NCBI RefSeq assembly: GCF_003668555.1
Contig: NZ_RCWN01000001.1
Location: forward strand, 2,579,501 to 2,643,500
Reading direction: 5' to 3'
Origin: Notoacmeibacter ruber
GTDB taxonomy: Bacteria > Pseudomonadota > Alphaproteobacteria > Rhizobiales > Rhizobiaceae
DNA: 64,000 bases
Shown here: positions 53,845 to 64,000 of the stretch, one piece after another
Layout: each line of letters starts with the position of its first letter
How positions within the stretch are numbered: position 1 is the first letter of the stretch
Position numbers and translations under genes: made by a program
The notes under the pieces: model-generated
The model's database searches: none
Told to the model about the DNA's origin: nothing
What the model saw: the letters and a program-made list of their open reading frames with translations, nothing else

Positions 53845-54729
53845 TCAGAGCGCTTCCGCGCCCGCAATGATTTCGATCAGTTCTGTCGTGATCTTGGCCT
53901 GGCGCTGGCGGTTATAGTCCAGTGTCAGCCTGTCGATCATATCGTTGGCGTTGCGCGTCGCATTGTCCATCGCGCTCATCCGGGCACCCTGTTCCGAGGC
54001 CGCATTTTCCAGCAGAGCGCGGAAAATCTGCACGGAAATATTCCGCGGAATGAGCGTGCGCAGAATATCGGCTTCGCTCGGCTCGTAATCGTAGAGAACA
54101 TCAGAGCCAGCTACAGCCTTGTCGTCGGAGACGACTTCCGGCTTGGCCGGAATGATCTGCTGCGCTTTCGGGGTCTGCGTGACGACGTTTTCGAATTCGG
54201 AATAGAACAGCGAGCAGACATCGAACTGACCGTCCTCGAAAAGGCCGATCACCTTCTTGCCGATCGCATCCGCGTCCGAGAATCCGAGGCGTTTTACATT
54301 GCGCAGATCAACACGGTCGATGATCTTGTCGCCGAATTCACGGCGAAGGATATCGAAGCCCTTCTTGCCGACGCAGATGAACTTGACCGTCTTGCCATTG
54401 GCAAGCAGCCGCCGCGCATGGTCACGAGCAAGACGTGCGATCGACGAATTGAAGCCGCCGCAAAGGCCCCGTTCCGCCGTGCAGACGACGAGCAGATGAA
54501 CATCGTCCTTGCCGGTGCCGGTCATCAGCTTCGGCGCATCGGTCGGCTCGCCGCCACCGGCAAGATTCGCCAGCACGCCGCTCATCCGCTGCGAATAGGG
54601 GCGAGCAGCTTCGGCAGCTTCCTGCGCACGGCGCAGCTTCGCCGCGGCCACCATCTGCATCGCCTTGGTGATCTTGGCAGTCGACTTCACCGAAGCGATA
54701 CGTACGCGAAGCTCTTTCAGATTGGCCAT
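53845..54729 (-). CDS. atpG: F1 ATP synthase gamma subunit
   Basis: The N-terminus ([21 protein letters not shown]) and the C-terminal [12 protein letters not shown] segment are the two long helices of the gamma shaft. Length 294 is normal. It rotates inside the alpha-beta ring. Confidence 0.98.
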   Translation of the reverse strand: MANLKELRVRIASVKSTAKITKAMQMVAAAKLRRAQEAAEAARPYSQRMSGVLANLAGGGEPTDAPKLMTGTGKDDVHLLVVCTAERGLCGGFNSSIARLARDHARRLLANGKTVKFICVGKKGFDILRREFGDKIIDRVDLRNVKRLGFSDADAIGKKVIGLFEDGQFDVCSLFYSEFENVVTQTPKAQQIIPAKPEVVSDDKAVAGSDVLYDYEPSEADILRTLIPRNISVQIFRALLENAASEQGARMSAMDNATRNANDMIDRLTLDYNRQRQAKITTELIEIIAGAEAL

Positions 54730-54753
54730 GGAATGGTCCTCTTCAGAGCGCGA

Positions 54754-56283
54754 TCAGGAGAAGGTCTTGGCGAAGGAATCAACTTCCGCCTTCAACTTTT
54801 CCTTGATCTCATCCGTCAGCGCCTTTTCACGGGCGATGGCCTCAAGGACCTCCTTGCCCTCATTGCGCATATGGCTGAGAAGGCCCGCTTCAAAACGCGT
54901 CACCTGGTTGACGGCGATCTTGTCGAGATAGCCGTTCACACCGGCGAAGATCACCGCGACCTGCTCTTCTGTCTTGAGCGGGCTGAACTGCGGCTGCTTC
55001 AGCAGCTCGGTCAGGCGCTCACCACGGTTGAGAAGGCGCTGCGTCGCGGCATCGAGGTCGGAACCGAACTGCGCGAAGGCAGCCATCTCGCGATACTGTG
55101 CGAGCTCGCCCTTAATCGAACCGGCCACCTGCTTCATCGCCTTGATCTGCGCCGAAGAACCCACGCGGGACACCGACAGACCGACATTCACCGCCGGACG
55201 GATACCCTGGAAGAACAGGTCGGTCTCAAGGAAGATCTGACCGTCGGTGATCGAGATCACGTTGGTCGGAATGAAGGCCGAGACGTCGCCGCCCTGGGTT
55301 TCAATGACCGGCAAAGCCGTCAGCGAACCAGCGCCATTATCGTCGTTCAGCTTGGCAGCACGCTCCAGAAGGCGCGAATGCAGATAGAAGACGTCGCCCG
55401 GATAGGCCTCGCGGCCCGGCGGGCGGCGCAGCAGAAGCGACATCTGACGGTAGGACACGGCCTGCTTGGACAGATCGTCATAACCGATAAGGGCGTGCTG
55501 ACCATTGTCGCGGAAATACTCACCCATGGTGCAGCCGGTGAACGGCGCGAGGTACTGCATGGGCGCAGGATCGGATGCCGTTGCGGCGATGACGATCGAG
55601 TACGGCAGGGCGCCGCGCTCTTCGAGCACCTTCACGAACTGGGCAACCGTCGAGCGCTTCTGGCCGACAGCGACATAGACGCAGAAGAGCTTGTCATTCT
55701 CGCGATCTTCATCGTGAGCCGGCTTCTGGTTGAGGAAGCTGTCCAGGATGATTGCGGTCTTGCCGGTCTGGCGGTCGCCAATCACGAGTTCGCGCTGGCC
55801 ACGACCGATCGGGATAAGCGCATCGATCGCCTTCAGGCCGGTCGCCATCGGCTCGTGCACCGACTTACGCGGGATGATGCCCGGCGCTTTGACGTCGACC
55901 TGTTTGGTCTGCGAAGCGCCGATCGGGCCCTTGCCGTCGATCGGGTTGCCGAGTGCGTCAACGACGCGGCCGAGCAGCTCCGGGCCGACCGGGACGGAAA
56001 CAATGTCGCCGGTCCGCTTGGCGGTGTCGCCTTCCTTGATCTGACGGTCGTCGCCGAACAGCACGACACCGACATTGTCGGCCTCAAGGTTCAGCGCCAT
56101 GCCGCGCAGGCCGCCCGGGAACTCGACCATCTCACCGGCCTGAACATTGTCGAGGCCATAGATGCGAGCGATACCGTCACCAACGGACAGCACCTGGCCG
56201 ACTTCGGAAACCTCAGCCTCCTGGCCAAAGTTCTTGATCTGGTTTTTCAGGATTTCGGAGATTTCCGACGCGCGGATATCCAT
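54754..56283 (-). CDS. atpA: F1 ATP synthase alpha subunit
   Basis: The 509-residue protein has Walker A G-D-R-Q-T-G-K-T and the [12 protein letters not shown] segment. The non-catalytic nucleotide site is intact. It starts on the stop codon of atpH (overlap by one base). Confidence 0.99.
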   Translation of the reverse strand: MDIRASEISEILKNQIKNFGQEAEVSEVGQVLSVGDGIARIYGLDNVQAGEMVEFPGGLRGMALNLEADNVGVVLFGDDRQIKEGDTAKRTGDIVSVPVGPELLGRVVDALGNPIDGKGPIGASQTKQVDVKAPGIIPRKSVHEPMATGLKAIDALIPIGRGQRELVIGDRQTGKTAIILDSFLNQKPAHDEDRENDKLFCVYVAVGQKRSTVAQFVKVLEERGALPYSIVIAATASDPAPMQYLAPFTGCTMGEYFRDNGQHALIGYDDLSKQAVSYRQMSLLLRRPPGREAYPGDVFYLHSRLLERAAKLNDDNGAGSLTALPVIETQGGDVSAFIPTNVISITDGQIFLETDLFFQGIRPAVNVGLSVSRVGSSAQIKAMKQVAGSIKGELAQYREMAAFAQFGSDLDAATQRLLNRGERLTELLKQPQFSPLKTEEQVAVIFAGVNGYLDKIAVNQVTRFEAGLLSHMRNEGKEVLEAIAREKALTDEIKEKLKAEVDSFAKTFS

Positions 56284-56843
56284 CAGCCGACCTCTTTCAG
56301 TGCAAGCTTCATCGAATTCAATTTGGTTTTGAGAGACGTATCGATCTGGCGGCTGCCGATCTGGACGACCAACCCACCCAGCAGGGACGGATCGACCGAA
56401 AGATCGATAGCGACATCCTTGCCGGCCACGTCCTTCAACGTCTCGGACAGCTCGGCCCGCTGCTGATCGGTCAGATCATGCGCAGCAACCACCTTGGCAG
56501 TCACCTCGCCGCGAGCGTCGGCTGCAATTTCCTTGTAGGCCGCGATCATGCCAGGCAGCACGAAAAGGCGGCGATTGGATGCCACGACCCTCAGAAAATT
56601 CTTCGTCAGGGGCGCCATCGCAGCCTTATCGGCAATCGCGACAAGAGCGGCCTCCTGTTCGTCGGCGGCGAAGACCGGCGACTTGATGAGACGGGACAGA
56701 TCGTCAGATTCAGCGATCAGCTGGCCGAGACCGACCAGATCCTGCTCCACCTGATCGGCATTGCCCTCGTTCTGCGCCAGCTCAAAAAGTGACGACGCAT
56801 AGCGAAGAGCGACACCGGAAATAGGGGATGTGGTTTGCGACAC
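56283..56843 (-). CDS. atpH: F1 ATP synthase delta subunit
   Basis: The 186-residue subunit has the N-terminal Y-A-S-S-L-F-E-L-A and the C-terminal [13 protein letters not shown] motif. It joins F1 to the peripheral stalk. First gene of the F1 operon; the F0 genes are elsewhere, as usual for alphaproteobacteria. Confidence 0.97.
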   Translation of the reverse strand: MSQTTSPISGVALRYASSLFELAQNEGNADQVEQDLVGLGQLIAESDDLSRLIKSPVFAADEQEAALVAIADKAAMAPLTKNFLRVVASNRRLFVLPGMIAAYKEIAADARGEVTAKVVAAHDLTDQQRAELSETLKDVAGKDVAIDLSVDPSLLGGLVVQIGSRQIDTSLKTKLNSMKLALKEVG

Positions 56844-56982
56844 GGGCGATCAATCTCTCGTTCGACCGAGATCAAGGAACCTGGCATCGAAAAGGACAGC
56901 CGAGGCGAAACCTTTGATCTCGCTGGAAACAGTCGACAAAAACAGACCTGTGAAAGGCGCGCTCCCGCCGATTTCGTGGCCG

Positions 56983-57010
56983 CTATAGCAGAGGCCTCGT
57001 AAGGGTGCAA
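56983..57010 (-). promoter_or_regulatory. putative sigma70 promoter of the atp operon
   Basis: On the minus strand TTGCAC (57010-57005) and CTATAG (56988-56983) are spaced by 16 bases, close to the alphaproteobacterial consensus. The predicted transcript starts about 130 bases before atpH. The rest of the 56844-57071 gap shows no gene. Confidence 0.45.
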
Positions 57011-57071
57011 CACGCCTTTGGCGCTTCTGTGACAAGCGGGGATACCGACTTTCGAAGGGGCGGTTCGCCCT

Positions 57072-57464
57072 TCAAATCAGGCTGAGAGGGCCCGCTACGG
57101 CACCGAACATCAGCAGGACTTCTATGATGAAAAGAATGGCATTTCGCCCGCGCGCCGGTGCATCCAGCAAAACGGAGAGAAGCCGTCCGAGCGCCGCGAA
57201 AAGCCATGCAACGCCAAGCGCCAGAAATAGCAGCGGCTGCCACAGCAAGACAGCTGCGAGTCCGAGACCGAGGTGAAACCCCCCTGCCCTGGCCCGTGCG
57301 ATTCCCGAGGCCGGCATGCCGATAAATTCGGAATCCATATGGCGTAGACCCAGCGCCCGTCTGGGAACGAGCATCATGTAGAGACCAAGCACGGCCGTGA
57401 CGAGAGACGAAGCAAGGGCCAGCCAATCGCCGGCATTGGCGGGAACGGGAAGCGATAATTCCAT
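57072..57464 (-). CDS. small membrane protein, DUF4345-like
   Basis: The 130-residue product has four hydrophobic helices and the A-G-G-F-H-L-G-L-G-L-A segment typical of DUF4345 proteins. Function of the family is unknown. It lies between the atp operon and a secreted-protein gene on the same strand. Confidence 0.65.
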   Translation of the reverse strand: MELSLPVPANAGDWLALASSLVTAVLGLYMMLVPRRALGLRHMDSEFIGMPASGIARARAGGFHLGLGLAAVLLWQPLLFLALGVAWLFAALGRLLSVLLDAPARGRNAILFIIEVLLMFGAVAGPLSLI

Positions 57465-57515
57465 AAAAGGTTCAGCCTTCGCTGTTACTGGCTCTAAAAC
57501 GACCCGAAAATGCGC

Positions 57516-58433
57516 TTATCCGCAGCTGCCGACGAAGCCGACCTGGGTGTCGGCTGTTCCGCGACTGACCGTGATCGCGCCACGATAGAGAAGGCGCGGC
57601 GGCTTGTGCCAGGCTTTCAGCCTCTTGTCCGCATCAGTCATGATCCGCTGCATGTCGAGCCGGACGCTAAGCGGTGTGCCGCCGAGCGTTTCATAATGTC
57701 GTGCTTCACCGCTTTCCATTTCGTCGACGCTTCTAAGGGCCAGTTCACGCATCAAGCCACCGATCCGCATATAGGCCCGTTCGATGGCCGCCCGGCCGTC
57801 ATAGTGGCGCTCGGTCACGAAAAGCAGGTCTTCCGGCGCCTTGTTTTCCACAGAACCCGCCTCGTCTTCCACAGCCTGTGGAGCCTCATCCAGTGCGTCC
57901 ACCTGACCGCTCAATGTTGCATCGCGGGAATCCGCGGCGGAGGCCAGTTCGAGCGGCTCAGGGAGATCGCCTTCGACAAATCCGCAGTAAAGGGCGTCGG
58001 GCACCCAACGGACCGTGCCGATCTGCGGCGCTTCATCCGGGCTGGCTTCAAGGGTGATCTTCTGCCCCTCCGGCAAACCGGCCTGCGCCTCGTCGGGGTC
58101 AGGCAGGCCAAGCGGCGGCATTTCAGCAGTCGGCGCTTCGGACGCGTAGGAACTGACGGGAGCAGCCTCTTCGCTGGGCCCATCGGCGGTGCCGTTTTCG
58201 GGGGGCGCATCAGAGACTGGCTCATTCGCATCATCGGTTTCGGAGGCAGCTCCATCGACCTCCGCCTGAGCCAGCTGGATACCGGATGTCGCTGCGCTTT
58301 CTTCAGCCGCCACCGCTGCTGGGGCGCGGTCATCCACCGTGGGCCAGCCTTCGACCGCAGCATAAACGGCCACGCCGCCGGCAAGAAAAGCGATACTGGA
58401 TGCGAGTAGAAAGCGCATGAAGTTACTGTCCAT
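57516..58433 (-). CDS. membrane-anchored acidic hypothetical protein
   Basis: With ATG at 58433 (alternative 58418) the 305-residue product has an N-terminal hydrophobic anchor, a long acidic Ala/Glu/Pro-rich region (residues 30-130) and a C-terminal domain with R-H-Y-D-G-R-A-A-I-E-R and D-M-Q-R-I-M-T-D-A-D. No family was recognised. The composition suggests an extracytoplasmic linker plus a small domain. Confidence 0.65.
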   Translation of the reverse strand: MDSNFMRFLLASSIAFLAGGVAVYAAVEGWPTVDDRAPAAVAAEESAATSGIQLAQAEVDGAASETDDANEPVSDAPPENGTADGPSEEAAPVSSYASEAPTAEMPPLGLPDPDEAQAGLPEGQKITLEASPDEAPQIGTVRWVPDALYCGFVEGDLPEPLELASAADSRDATLSGQVDALDEAPQAVEDEAGSVENKAPEDLLFVTERHYDGRAAIERAYMRIGGLMRELALRSVDEMESGEARHYETLGGTPLSVRLDMQRIMTDADKRLKAWHKPPRLLYRGAITVSRGTADTQVGFVGSCG

Positions 58434-58466
58434 GAATAGTTGCCGGACGCTCGATAGCGTAGAGCT

Positions 58467-58964
58467 ATGGCAAAAGAACGATATGCAAAGGGCAACAGGA
58501 AGACACGAATGGAAAGGATCGTGACCGTCGAAGCGTTCTATGACCGCGACCCGGACGTACTCTTCGGCGAAGCTCTGGATCTCGCGGAGCTGAAACGCGC
58601 GATGGAAGGACTGGCCACCTATGAGGGACTTCCCGATCGCCCCCTTGTCGAGGGCGACCGCTTCAAGACCACCGTTACCCTGTTCGGCTTTCTGAAGAAC
58701 GACGATCATATCATGCAGGTGGAGGTGGTCGACCATCGGCGAAAAATGGTGCGTAGCCGCGAATCCAGCCCCTCATTTCAGCGTTGGGATCACACCCTCA
58801 CCATCGAGCCGCACCGCCAGGGCGCCCTCTGGCGCGACCGGGTTATCGTCGACACGGGCTGGACAACGCCGATCAGCGCTCGGATCTGCCGTCATCTTTA
58901 TCGCTATCGCCATAGGCGGCGGCAGGCTCTGCGGATCGACAGTTCAATCGAACGCGCCCCTTAA
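58467..58964 (+). CDS. SRPBCC-type protein
   Basis: Residues 15-135 show the alternating strands of the SRPBCC/polyketide cyclase fold: V-T-V-E-A-F-Y-D-R-D-P-D-V-L-F, a central E-G-D-R-F-K-T-T-V-T-L-F-G, and W-D-H-T-L-T-I-E-P. A ligand-binding role is likely, ligand unknown. ATG at 58509 is an alternative start. It is divergent from the anchored protein and converges with priA, overlapping by four bases. Confidence 0.65.
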   Translation: MAKERYAKGNRKTRMERIVTVEAFYDRDPDVLFGEALDLAELKRAMEGLATYEGLPDRPLVEGDRFKTTVTLFGFLKNDDHIMQVEVVDHRRKMVRSRESSPSFQRWDHTLTIEPHRQGALWRDRVIVDTGWTTPISARICRHLYRYRHRRRQALRIDSSIERAP

Positions 58965-61174
58965 AGAAAGCTCTGCGGATCAATGTCGACCTGCACCTTC
59001 AAACTCCCGCGTGGCTTTGGTCCGGCAGCGATCATCTCGCGGATATAGCTCTGCAGATCGCTTCTGCGGTCGCCGTGGACGAGCAGGCGGAAACGGTAGC
59101 GCCCGCGGATCAGGGCAAGCGGCGCTTCGGCCGGTCCCAACACGTCGATCTCGTTGGATGCGGGTGCATTGGCGCGCAGCGCCCTCGCATGTTTCTCGGC
59201 ATCCGCCTTGTCCTCGCCGGAAATGATGATCGCCGCGAGACGCCCGAACGGCGGCAGGCCGGCCCGTTGGCGCTCGCCGATCTCGCGTTCGTAGAATTGC
59301 TCCCGGTCGCCGGAAACAAGGGCGGCCATGACCGGATGCTCCGGCTGATACGTCTGGATAAGACCCAGAGACTTTTCGCCCGTGCGCCCGGCGCGGCCCG
59401 TCACCTGATGGAGAAGCTGAAAGGTACGTTCGGCGGCCCGCGGATCGCCATTGGTGAGGCCGATATCCGCATCGACAACGCCCACGACCGTCATTTTGGG
59501 AAAGTGGTGTCCCTTGGCCACGAGTTGCGTGCCGATGACGATATCGGCCTCTCCCTTTGCAATGGCATCGAGCTCCATACGAAGTCTTTTGGCCCCGCCC
59601 GGCATGTCCGACGACAGCATTACGGTGCGCGCCTCGGGAAAGTGATGCACCACTTCCTCGACCAGCCGTTCCACGCCCGGTCCGCACGCGGCCAGATGAT
59701 CCAACGTACCGCAATGCGGACAGGCCTCTGGCACCGGCTCGGCATGGCCGCAATGATGGCACTGCATCTGCGCCCGGAAGCGGTGTTCGACCAGCCAGGC
59801 CGAACAGTTCGGGCACTGGAAACGGTGGCCACAAACCCGGCATAGGGTCAGCGGCGCATAGCCCCGCCGGTTGAGAAAGAGGAGCGCCTGTTCACCACGC
59901 TCGATCGCTCTTCCAACGGCCTTCAACAGAACCGGTGACAGAAAACCGCCCCGCGCCGGAGGATTTTTCCGCATGTCGACCGTGCGAAGGTCCGGCAGCG
60001 CAGCTTCGCCGAAGCGGCTTGCCAGCCGCACCGCTCCGTAGCGGCCAGAGGCCGCATTCACCCGGCTCTCGATGGATGGCGTCGCCGAAGCGAGCACGAT
60101 GGGCAAATCCCCGAGATGAGCCCGGACGACCGCCATATCGCGCGCATTGTAAAAGACACGCTCATCCTGCTTGTAGGCCTGGTCGTGCTCCTCATCGATC
60201 ACGATCAGCCCCAATTCCTTGAAAGGCAGGAAAAGCGCCGAACGTGCGCCGGCCACCACCTGCACACGCCCTTCCGCGACCTGTCGCCAGACCTTTTCGC
60301 GCATTTTCGGCGCCATGTCGGAATGCCATTCTGCCGGCCGCGCACCGAAACGGTCATGAAACCGCTCCAGAAAGCTGGCCGTGAGCGCAATCTCCGGCAG
60401 CAGGATAAGCGCCTGCTTCTTCTTTTCCAGCGCAGCCGCCACCGCCTCGAAATAGACTTCGGTCTTGCCGGACCCCGTCACGCCGTCGATCAGCGTGGCG
60501 GAAAATCCGTTTTTGGCGACAGCGTCCCGCAGCGTGGCCGCAGCCGCGGCCTGGTCCCCTGCCAGTTCCATACGACGCCTCCCGGTATCCGGCTCCGGGA
60601 CAACGGGCGGCGGGGGAAGCATCACATTTTCGAACGTGCCAGCCTTGGCTAGCCCCTCGATTACCGAGTTTGAGACGCCCGCCGCGTGCGCAAGGCCGCT
60701 TTTGGTCCACGCACCCGGATTGTCCTCGACCAGTTCCAGAACACGCTTTCGCGCCGGCGTCAGCCTTTCGGGCTTCACATCGAGAACGGGTCTCAGGGCA
60801 GGCACCCAGGGTTCCGGGTCGAAGGCAGCCGGCACCCGCAACACCATGCGCGCCACCAGCCCCGGCGGCGTCAGCGTCCATGCTGCGACCCAATCGATGA
60901 AACGCCGCATCACGGCGTCGACTGGCGGGCAGTCGAAATCGCGCGTGATCGCCCGCAGTTTCGACGGATCGACAGCGCCCGCGTGGCCATTCTCATCCCA
61001 AACCAGACCGGGGACCTGGCGCGGGCCGACCGGCACCTGCACGATTGAACCGGGCTCAACGCTCATGCCTTCCGGCACCGCATAGCTATAGGGCCCCGGC
61101 ACGGGAAGCGGCACCAGAACGGGAACCACCCGCGCCCCGCTCATTCGTTCAAGCTTTTTCGAATCACTCAGCAT
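58961..61174 (-). CDS. priA: primosomal protein N' (replication restart helicase)
   Basis: With ATG at 61174 the protein has 737 residues. It has Walker A G-V-T-G-S-G-K-T, the I-D-E-E-H-D box and the zinc-binding Cys series C-R-V-C, C-P-N-C, C-H-H-C and C-P-H-C. PriA reloads the replisome at stalled forks. In Rhizobiales it is commonly near atpHAGDC, as here. Confidence 0.97.
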   Translation of the reverse strand: MLSDSKKLERMSGARVVPVLVPLPVPGPYSYAVPEGMSVEPGSIVQVPVGPRQVPGLVWDENGHAGAVDPSKLRAITRDFDCPPVDAVMRRFIDWVAAWTLTPPGLVARMVLRVPAAFDPEPWVPALRPVLDVKPERLTPARKRVLELVEDNPGAWTKSGLAHAAGVSNSVIEGLAKAGTFENVMLPPPPVVPEPDTGRRRMELAGDQAAAAATLRDAVAKNGFSATLIDGVTGSGKTEVYFEAVAAALEKKKQALILLPEIALTASFLERFHDRFGARPAEWHSDMAPKMREKVWRQVAEGRVQVVAGARSALFLPFKELGLIVIDEEHDQAYKQDERVFYNARDMAVVRAHLGDLPIVLASATPSIESRVNAASGRYGAVRLASRFGEAALPDLRTVDMRKNPPARGGFLSPVLLKAVGRAIERGEQALLFLNRRGYAPLTLCRVCGHRFQCPNCSAWLVEHRFRAQMQCHHCGHAEPVPEACPHCGTLDHLAACGPGVERLVEEVVHHFPEARTVMLSSDMPGGAKRLRMELDAIAKGEADIVIGTQLVAKGHHFPKMTVVGVVDADIGLTNGDPRAAERTFQLLHQVTGRAGRTGEKSLGLIQTYQPEHPVMAALVSGDREQFYEREIGERQRAGLPPFGRLAAIIISGEDKADAEKHARALRANAPASNEIDVLGPAEAPLALIRGRYRFRLLVHGDRRSDLQSYIREMIAAGPKPRGSLKVQVDIDPQSFL

Positions 61175-61270
61175 TGCCCCGTGACCTTTGCCGCTTTCCA
61201 CGATATGGGGAACGGCAAATCCGCACGGAATACAAACGGGCGTCCGCCAGACCCCAAGGGAGCTGCTGCT

Positions 61271-61924
61271 ATGAAATTTTTCGTCGATACCGCTGATGTG
61301 AACGAGATCCGCACGCTGAACGACCTCGGAATGCTGGATGGTGTGACCACCAACCCCTCCCTGATCGCCAAAGCCGGCCGCGACATCAAGGAAGTGACGA
61401 AAGAGATATGCGACATCGTCTCCGGTCCGGTCTCAGCCGAAGTGACTGCTCTCGATCATGAAACGATGATGAAGGAAGCCGATGTTCTGGCGAAGATCGC
61501 GGACAATATCGCCATCAAGGTGCCGCTTACCTTCGACGGTCTGAAGACCTGCAAGGCGCTGACCGACAACGGCCAGATGGTCAATGTGACGCTCTGCTTT
61601 TCCGCCACCCAGGCCCTGCTCGCCGCCAAGGCGGGCGCCACCTTCATCAGCCCCTTCATCGGCCGCCTCGACGATATGGGCATCAATGGAATGGAGCTGA
61701 TCGGCGAAATCCGCACCATTTACGATAATTACGGCTTCGAGACCGAGATTCTCGCCGCCTCGATCCGCACGATCAACCACGTCAAGGAAGCTGCCATGAT
61801 CGGCGCCGATGTATCGACCGTGCCGCCTTCGACACTGCATGCGCTCGTCAAGCACCCGCTGACCGACAAGGGTCTCGATGCCTTCACGGCCGACTGGAAG
61901 AAGACCGGCCAGAGCATTCTTTGA
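61271..61924 (+). CDS. fructose-6-phosphate aldolase/transaldolase (TalC type)
   Basis: The 217-residue TalC-family protein has M-K-F-F-V-D-T-A-D at its N-terminus, V-T-T-N-P-S-L-I, the Schiff-base lysine in A-I-K-V-P-L-T, and F-I-S-P-F-I-G-R. Whether it acts as transaldolase or aldolase cannot be told from sequence. It is divergent from priA, the usual pair. Confidence 0.95.
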   Translation: MKFFVDTADVNEIRTLNDLGMLDGVTTNPSLIAKAGRDIKEVTKEICDIVSGPVSAEVTALDHETMMKEADVLAKIADNIAIKVPLTFDGLKTCKALTDNGQMVNVTLCFSATQALLAAKAGATFISPFIGRLDDMGINGMELIGEIRTIYDNYGFETEILAASIRTINHVKEAAMIGADVSTVPPSTLHALVKHPLTDKGLDAFTADWKKTGQSIL

Positions 61925-61951
61925 CCGCGGCGCGTTCGGCGCTCTGGCAGG

Positions 61952-63037
61952 ATGGGTGAGGCACCCAAACGCGCGCTTTTTGTCCTGCCCCACTTCGGCG
62001 GCGGCGGGGCAGAGAGGGCGATCACCCGTTATTCCAAGATTTTGCACGATGCTGGCTACGAGATCGTCGTTATCACGCTGTCGGACCGTAAGAATTTCGT
62101 CGTTCCGGACTTTATCCGGCATATCGTTCTGCCACAGATCGAGTCCGGTCTTTTTCAGCGTCGGAGAAGGGTCCAGGCGCTCTGGGACACCATCACCGAA
62201 CTTGGCGGGCCGGAGAGTTTCTCCATCAAGGTCTCCTGCCTTCTGCCTGCCGACAAGGTCGTCGCCAGACTGCCCGAATGTGGGTTCATTTACCGCATTG
62301 CCGGCAATCATTTCACCGAGCTTCTCGAGGGCGGGCGGATTCGCCATTTGCCGAGACGCAGACGCATTCAGCGTCTCTATGGCGACAAGCCGCTACTCTG
62401 TGTATCCAGTGCGATGGAAGAGTCCGCGCGCCGCCTGTTCAAAAGAAGCGACCGCCAGATCCGTACGATCTACAATCCGTTCGACTTCGAGGCGATCCGG
62501 ACTTTATCGACCCAGCCGGATCCGGACATTCCGGGCGAAGACTATATCATCCATGTGGGCCGCAGCGCCGAGCCGAAGCGCCACGACATTCTGCTGAGGG
62601 CTTACAAGGCGAGCGGCGTTGACCGCAAACTCGTTCTCCTTGGCAAGGTAAAGGATCATGTCAGGGATGATATCCGAGCCCTCGGGCTTGAAAACGATGT
62701 CATCTGCATACCCTACCGGGACAACCCCTACCCTCTGATCCGTGGCGCCGACGCACTTATTCTCTCGTCCGATCGCGAGGGCCTGCCGGGTGTTCTGATC
62801 GAGGCGCTTATCGTTGGAACATCCGTCGTGAGCACGGACTGTCCCTTCGGCCCATCGGAGATATTGCAGGGCGAGCAGCGCGCCTTTCTGGTTCCCAACA
62901 AGGATATTGATGCGCTCGCAAACGGAATCCGGCAGATTATCGCCGAACCGCCGCATCTTCGGGGCGATGAAATAGCCAAATTCAGAGACGATCGCTTTCT
63001 GACAGAGATAGTGAGTTTCGTCGGCGATCTCTCCTGA
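61952..63037 (+). CDS. glycosyltransferase family 4
   Basis: The first 15 residues contain the G-G-G-G-A-E-R-A-I nucleotide-sugar loop region of GT4 proteins. The second half has H-V-G-R-S-A-E-P-K-R-H-D-I-L and the late S-D-R-E-G-L-P-G-V-L-I-E-A-L motif with E-x7-E. It transfers a sugar, likely in surface polysaccharide synthesis. It is the first of at least two glycosyltransferases at the window edge. Confidence 0.92.
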   Translation: MGEAPKRALFVLPHFGGGGAERAITRYSKILHDAGYEIVVITLSDRKNFVVPDFIRHIVLPQIESGLFQRRRRVQALWDTITELGGPESFSIKVSCLLPADKVVARLPECGFIYRIAGNHFTELLEGGRIRHLPRRRRIQRLYGDKPLLCVSSAMEESARRLFKRSDRQIRTIYNPFDFEAIRTLSTQPDPDIPGEDYIIHVGRSAEPKRHDILLRAYKASGVDRKLVLLGKVKDHVRDDIRALGLENDVICIPYRDNPYPLIRGADALILSSDREGLPGVLIEALIVGTSVVSTDCPFGPSEILQGEQRAFLVPNKDIDALANGIRQIIAEPPHLRGDEIAKFRDDRFLTEIVSFVGDLS

Positions 63038-63063
63038 GGCGTCACCGAGTTCCGAGAGGGAGT

Positions 63064-64000
63064 ATGAGTGGATCAGAAGAAATGACGGTTGCAGTCACGC
63101 TCTGCACCCGCAGGCGGCCCCAGATGCTGAAACGCTGTCTGGAGAGTCTTCTTCCCCAGTTGAGTTCCCGACCGGGGAACTCCGTTCTGGTGGTCGAGAA
63201 CGATGATGCCGAAAAAGTCCGGCCTCTTGTTGAAGGAATCGCCGGCCAGTATCCGGATGTCGCAGTCCGATATCTGTTCGAGCCCCGTCTGGGCATCCCC
63301 CATGCGCGCAATTGCGCCCTCGAAAATGCGTTGGGGACGGATGTCGACTGGATCGGCTTTATCGATGACGACGAGACAATTGAACCGGGCTGGTATGACG
63401 CGATGGTATCAGCAGCCGCGGCGCTACCCGAAGCCGACGTGCTGAACGGTCCCGTGCTCTACAAGGCAAACGACCCCATGCCGCCGTGGAAACCGAAGCG
63501 ACGAGCGAACGGCCGGCAGACGGGAGATGTCATCAAGGGCTTCGTCGCGACCAACAACACACTTCTCCGCCGTCAATGGATCGTTCAGAACGCCCCCGAG
63601 CTCCGCTTCGACGAGCGATTGAAATTCAGTGGCAGTGAGGACAAAGCGTTCTTCATGACGGCCACATCAATGGGCTGTAAGATACGCTATGTGGCCGAGG
63701 CTTGTGTTACAGAATGGGTCCTGAGCGATAGGCTGACACTCGAATGGCTTCTTGCCGACAAGTCGCGGGTGGCTTCAAACGACGTTATGCGCCATCGGCT
63801 TGCGCATGGCTGGGGGTCGGCCGCGTTCCGCTTCGGTCCGAAAGCTGCGGGCCTCTATGCGGAGGGTCTCTGGCACGGCATGCTTGGCACCGAAAAGAAT
63901 GGCGTTAAGGGCCTCAAGGGAAAGATACGGCGCGCTCGGGCGGCCGGCTTCGCTCGCTCGCTATTCGGTCTTCCGGAAGAATTTTATAAGAACATCTCCG
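63064..64000 (+). CDS. glycosyltransferase family 2 (3' end outside window)
   Basis: An open frame from ATG 63064 reaches the end of the window. It begins with T-V-A-V-T-L-C-T-R-R-R-P near residue 8, then H-A-R-N-C-A-L near residue 82 and the metal-binding F-I-D-D-D-E near residue 99, as in GT2 enzymes. It has at least 312 residues visible and follows the GT4 gene closely, suggesting a polysaccharide or lipid-linked glycan operon. Confidence 0.9.
   Translation, partial: MSGSEEMTVAVTLCTRRRPQMLKRCLESLLPQLSSRPGNSVLVVENDDAEKVRPLVEGIAGQYPDVAVRYLFEPRLGIPHARNCALENALGTDVDWIGFIDDDETIEPGWYDAMVSAAAALPEADVLNGPVLYKANDPMPPWKPKRRANGRQTGDVIKGFVATNNTLLRRQWIVQNAPELRFDERLKFSGSEDKAFFMTATSMGCKIRYVAEACVTEWVLSDRLTLEWLLADKSRVASNDVMRHRLAHGWGSAAFRFGPKAAGLYAEGLWHGMLGTEKNGVKGLKGKIRRARAAGFARSLFGLPEEFYKNIS

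Overview
The window is chromosomal DNA of an alphaproteobacterium, most likely of the order Hyphomicrobiales (Rhizobiales). The evidence is the host gene order from 38 kb onward: rplU-rpmA, obgE-proB-proA-nadD-rsfS-rlmH, an EnvC-like protein, ctpA, a divergent polysaccharide deacetylase, rppH, then atpCDGAH, priA and a TalC-type transaldolase. Ribosomal protein L21 also carries a C-terminal helix-hairpin-helix extension of rhizobial type. The genus cannot be fixed from sequence alone. Coding DNA is GC-rich with GC-rich third codon positions.

Positions 1 to about 34.3 kb are the middle and late part of a Mu-like (transposable-type) prophage whose early region (repressor, transposase) lies upstream of the window. 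It begins with a truncated adenine-type DNA methyltransferase and a Mor/C-family activator. Lysis genes follow (amidase, holin split by a frame change), then Mu-type DNA packaging and head genes (gp25/26/27-like proteins, terminase, portal, gpF, I protease, decoration protein, major capsid, gp36, gpG, gp37). The tail is P2-type (V, W, J, I, fibre and fibre assembly, sheath, tube, E/E' with a programmed -1 frameshift, tape measure, U, X, D). The right end carries a com-like regulator and a C5-cytosine methyltransferase, occupying the place of Mu com-mom. A 14-bp palindrome, CTGACA-N2-TGTCAG, stands in front of the lysis gene, the I protease gene and the sheath gene. The first two positions match Mu's C-dependent promoters Plys and PI, so the palindromes are probably the activator's binding sites. 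Two cargo islands sit at these transcription-unit borders: an antisense cassette (small protein, DUF2971, DUF2806) before the protease, and a PP-loop enzyme-like gene before the sheath, at the position of the P2 Z/fun locus.

From 34.3 to 37.7 kb lies accessory DNA between the phage end and a tRNA-Ser(CGA) gene. It contains small hypothetical genes, a complete luxR-luxI quorum-sensing pair, a small CxxC protein and a membrane-anchored thermonuclease. Whether this belongs to the prophage, to a separate tRNA-associated island or to the host cannot be decided here.

From 37.9 kb the conserved chromosome starts. It holds ribosomal proteins L21/L27, ribosome assembly (ObgE, RsfS, RlmH), proline synthesis (ProB, ProA), NAD synthesis (NadD), envelope functions (EnvC-like activator, CtpA, deacetylase), RNA 5'-end processing (RppH), the F1 sector of ATP synthase, the replication restart helicase PriA, a transaldolase, and two glycosyltransferases, the last cut by the window end.

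The most unusual points are the phage palindromes and their matching activator, the com-dcm locus (start codon buried in a hairpin, and a methyltransferase gene whose second half looks coding in two frames), the cargo genes, and the quorum-sensing pair next to the phage.
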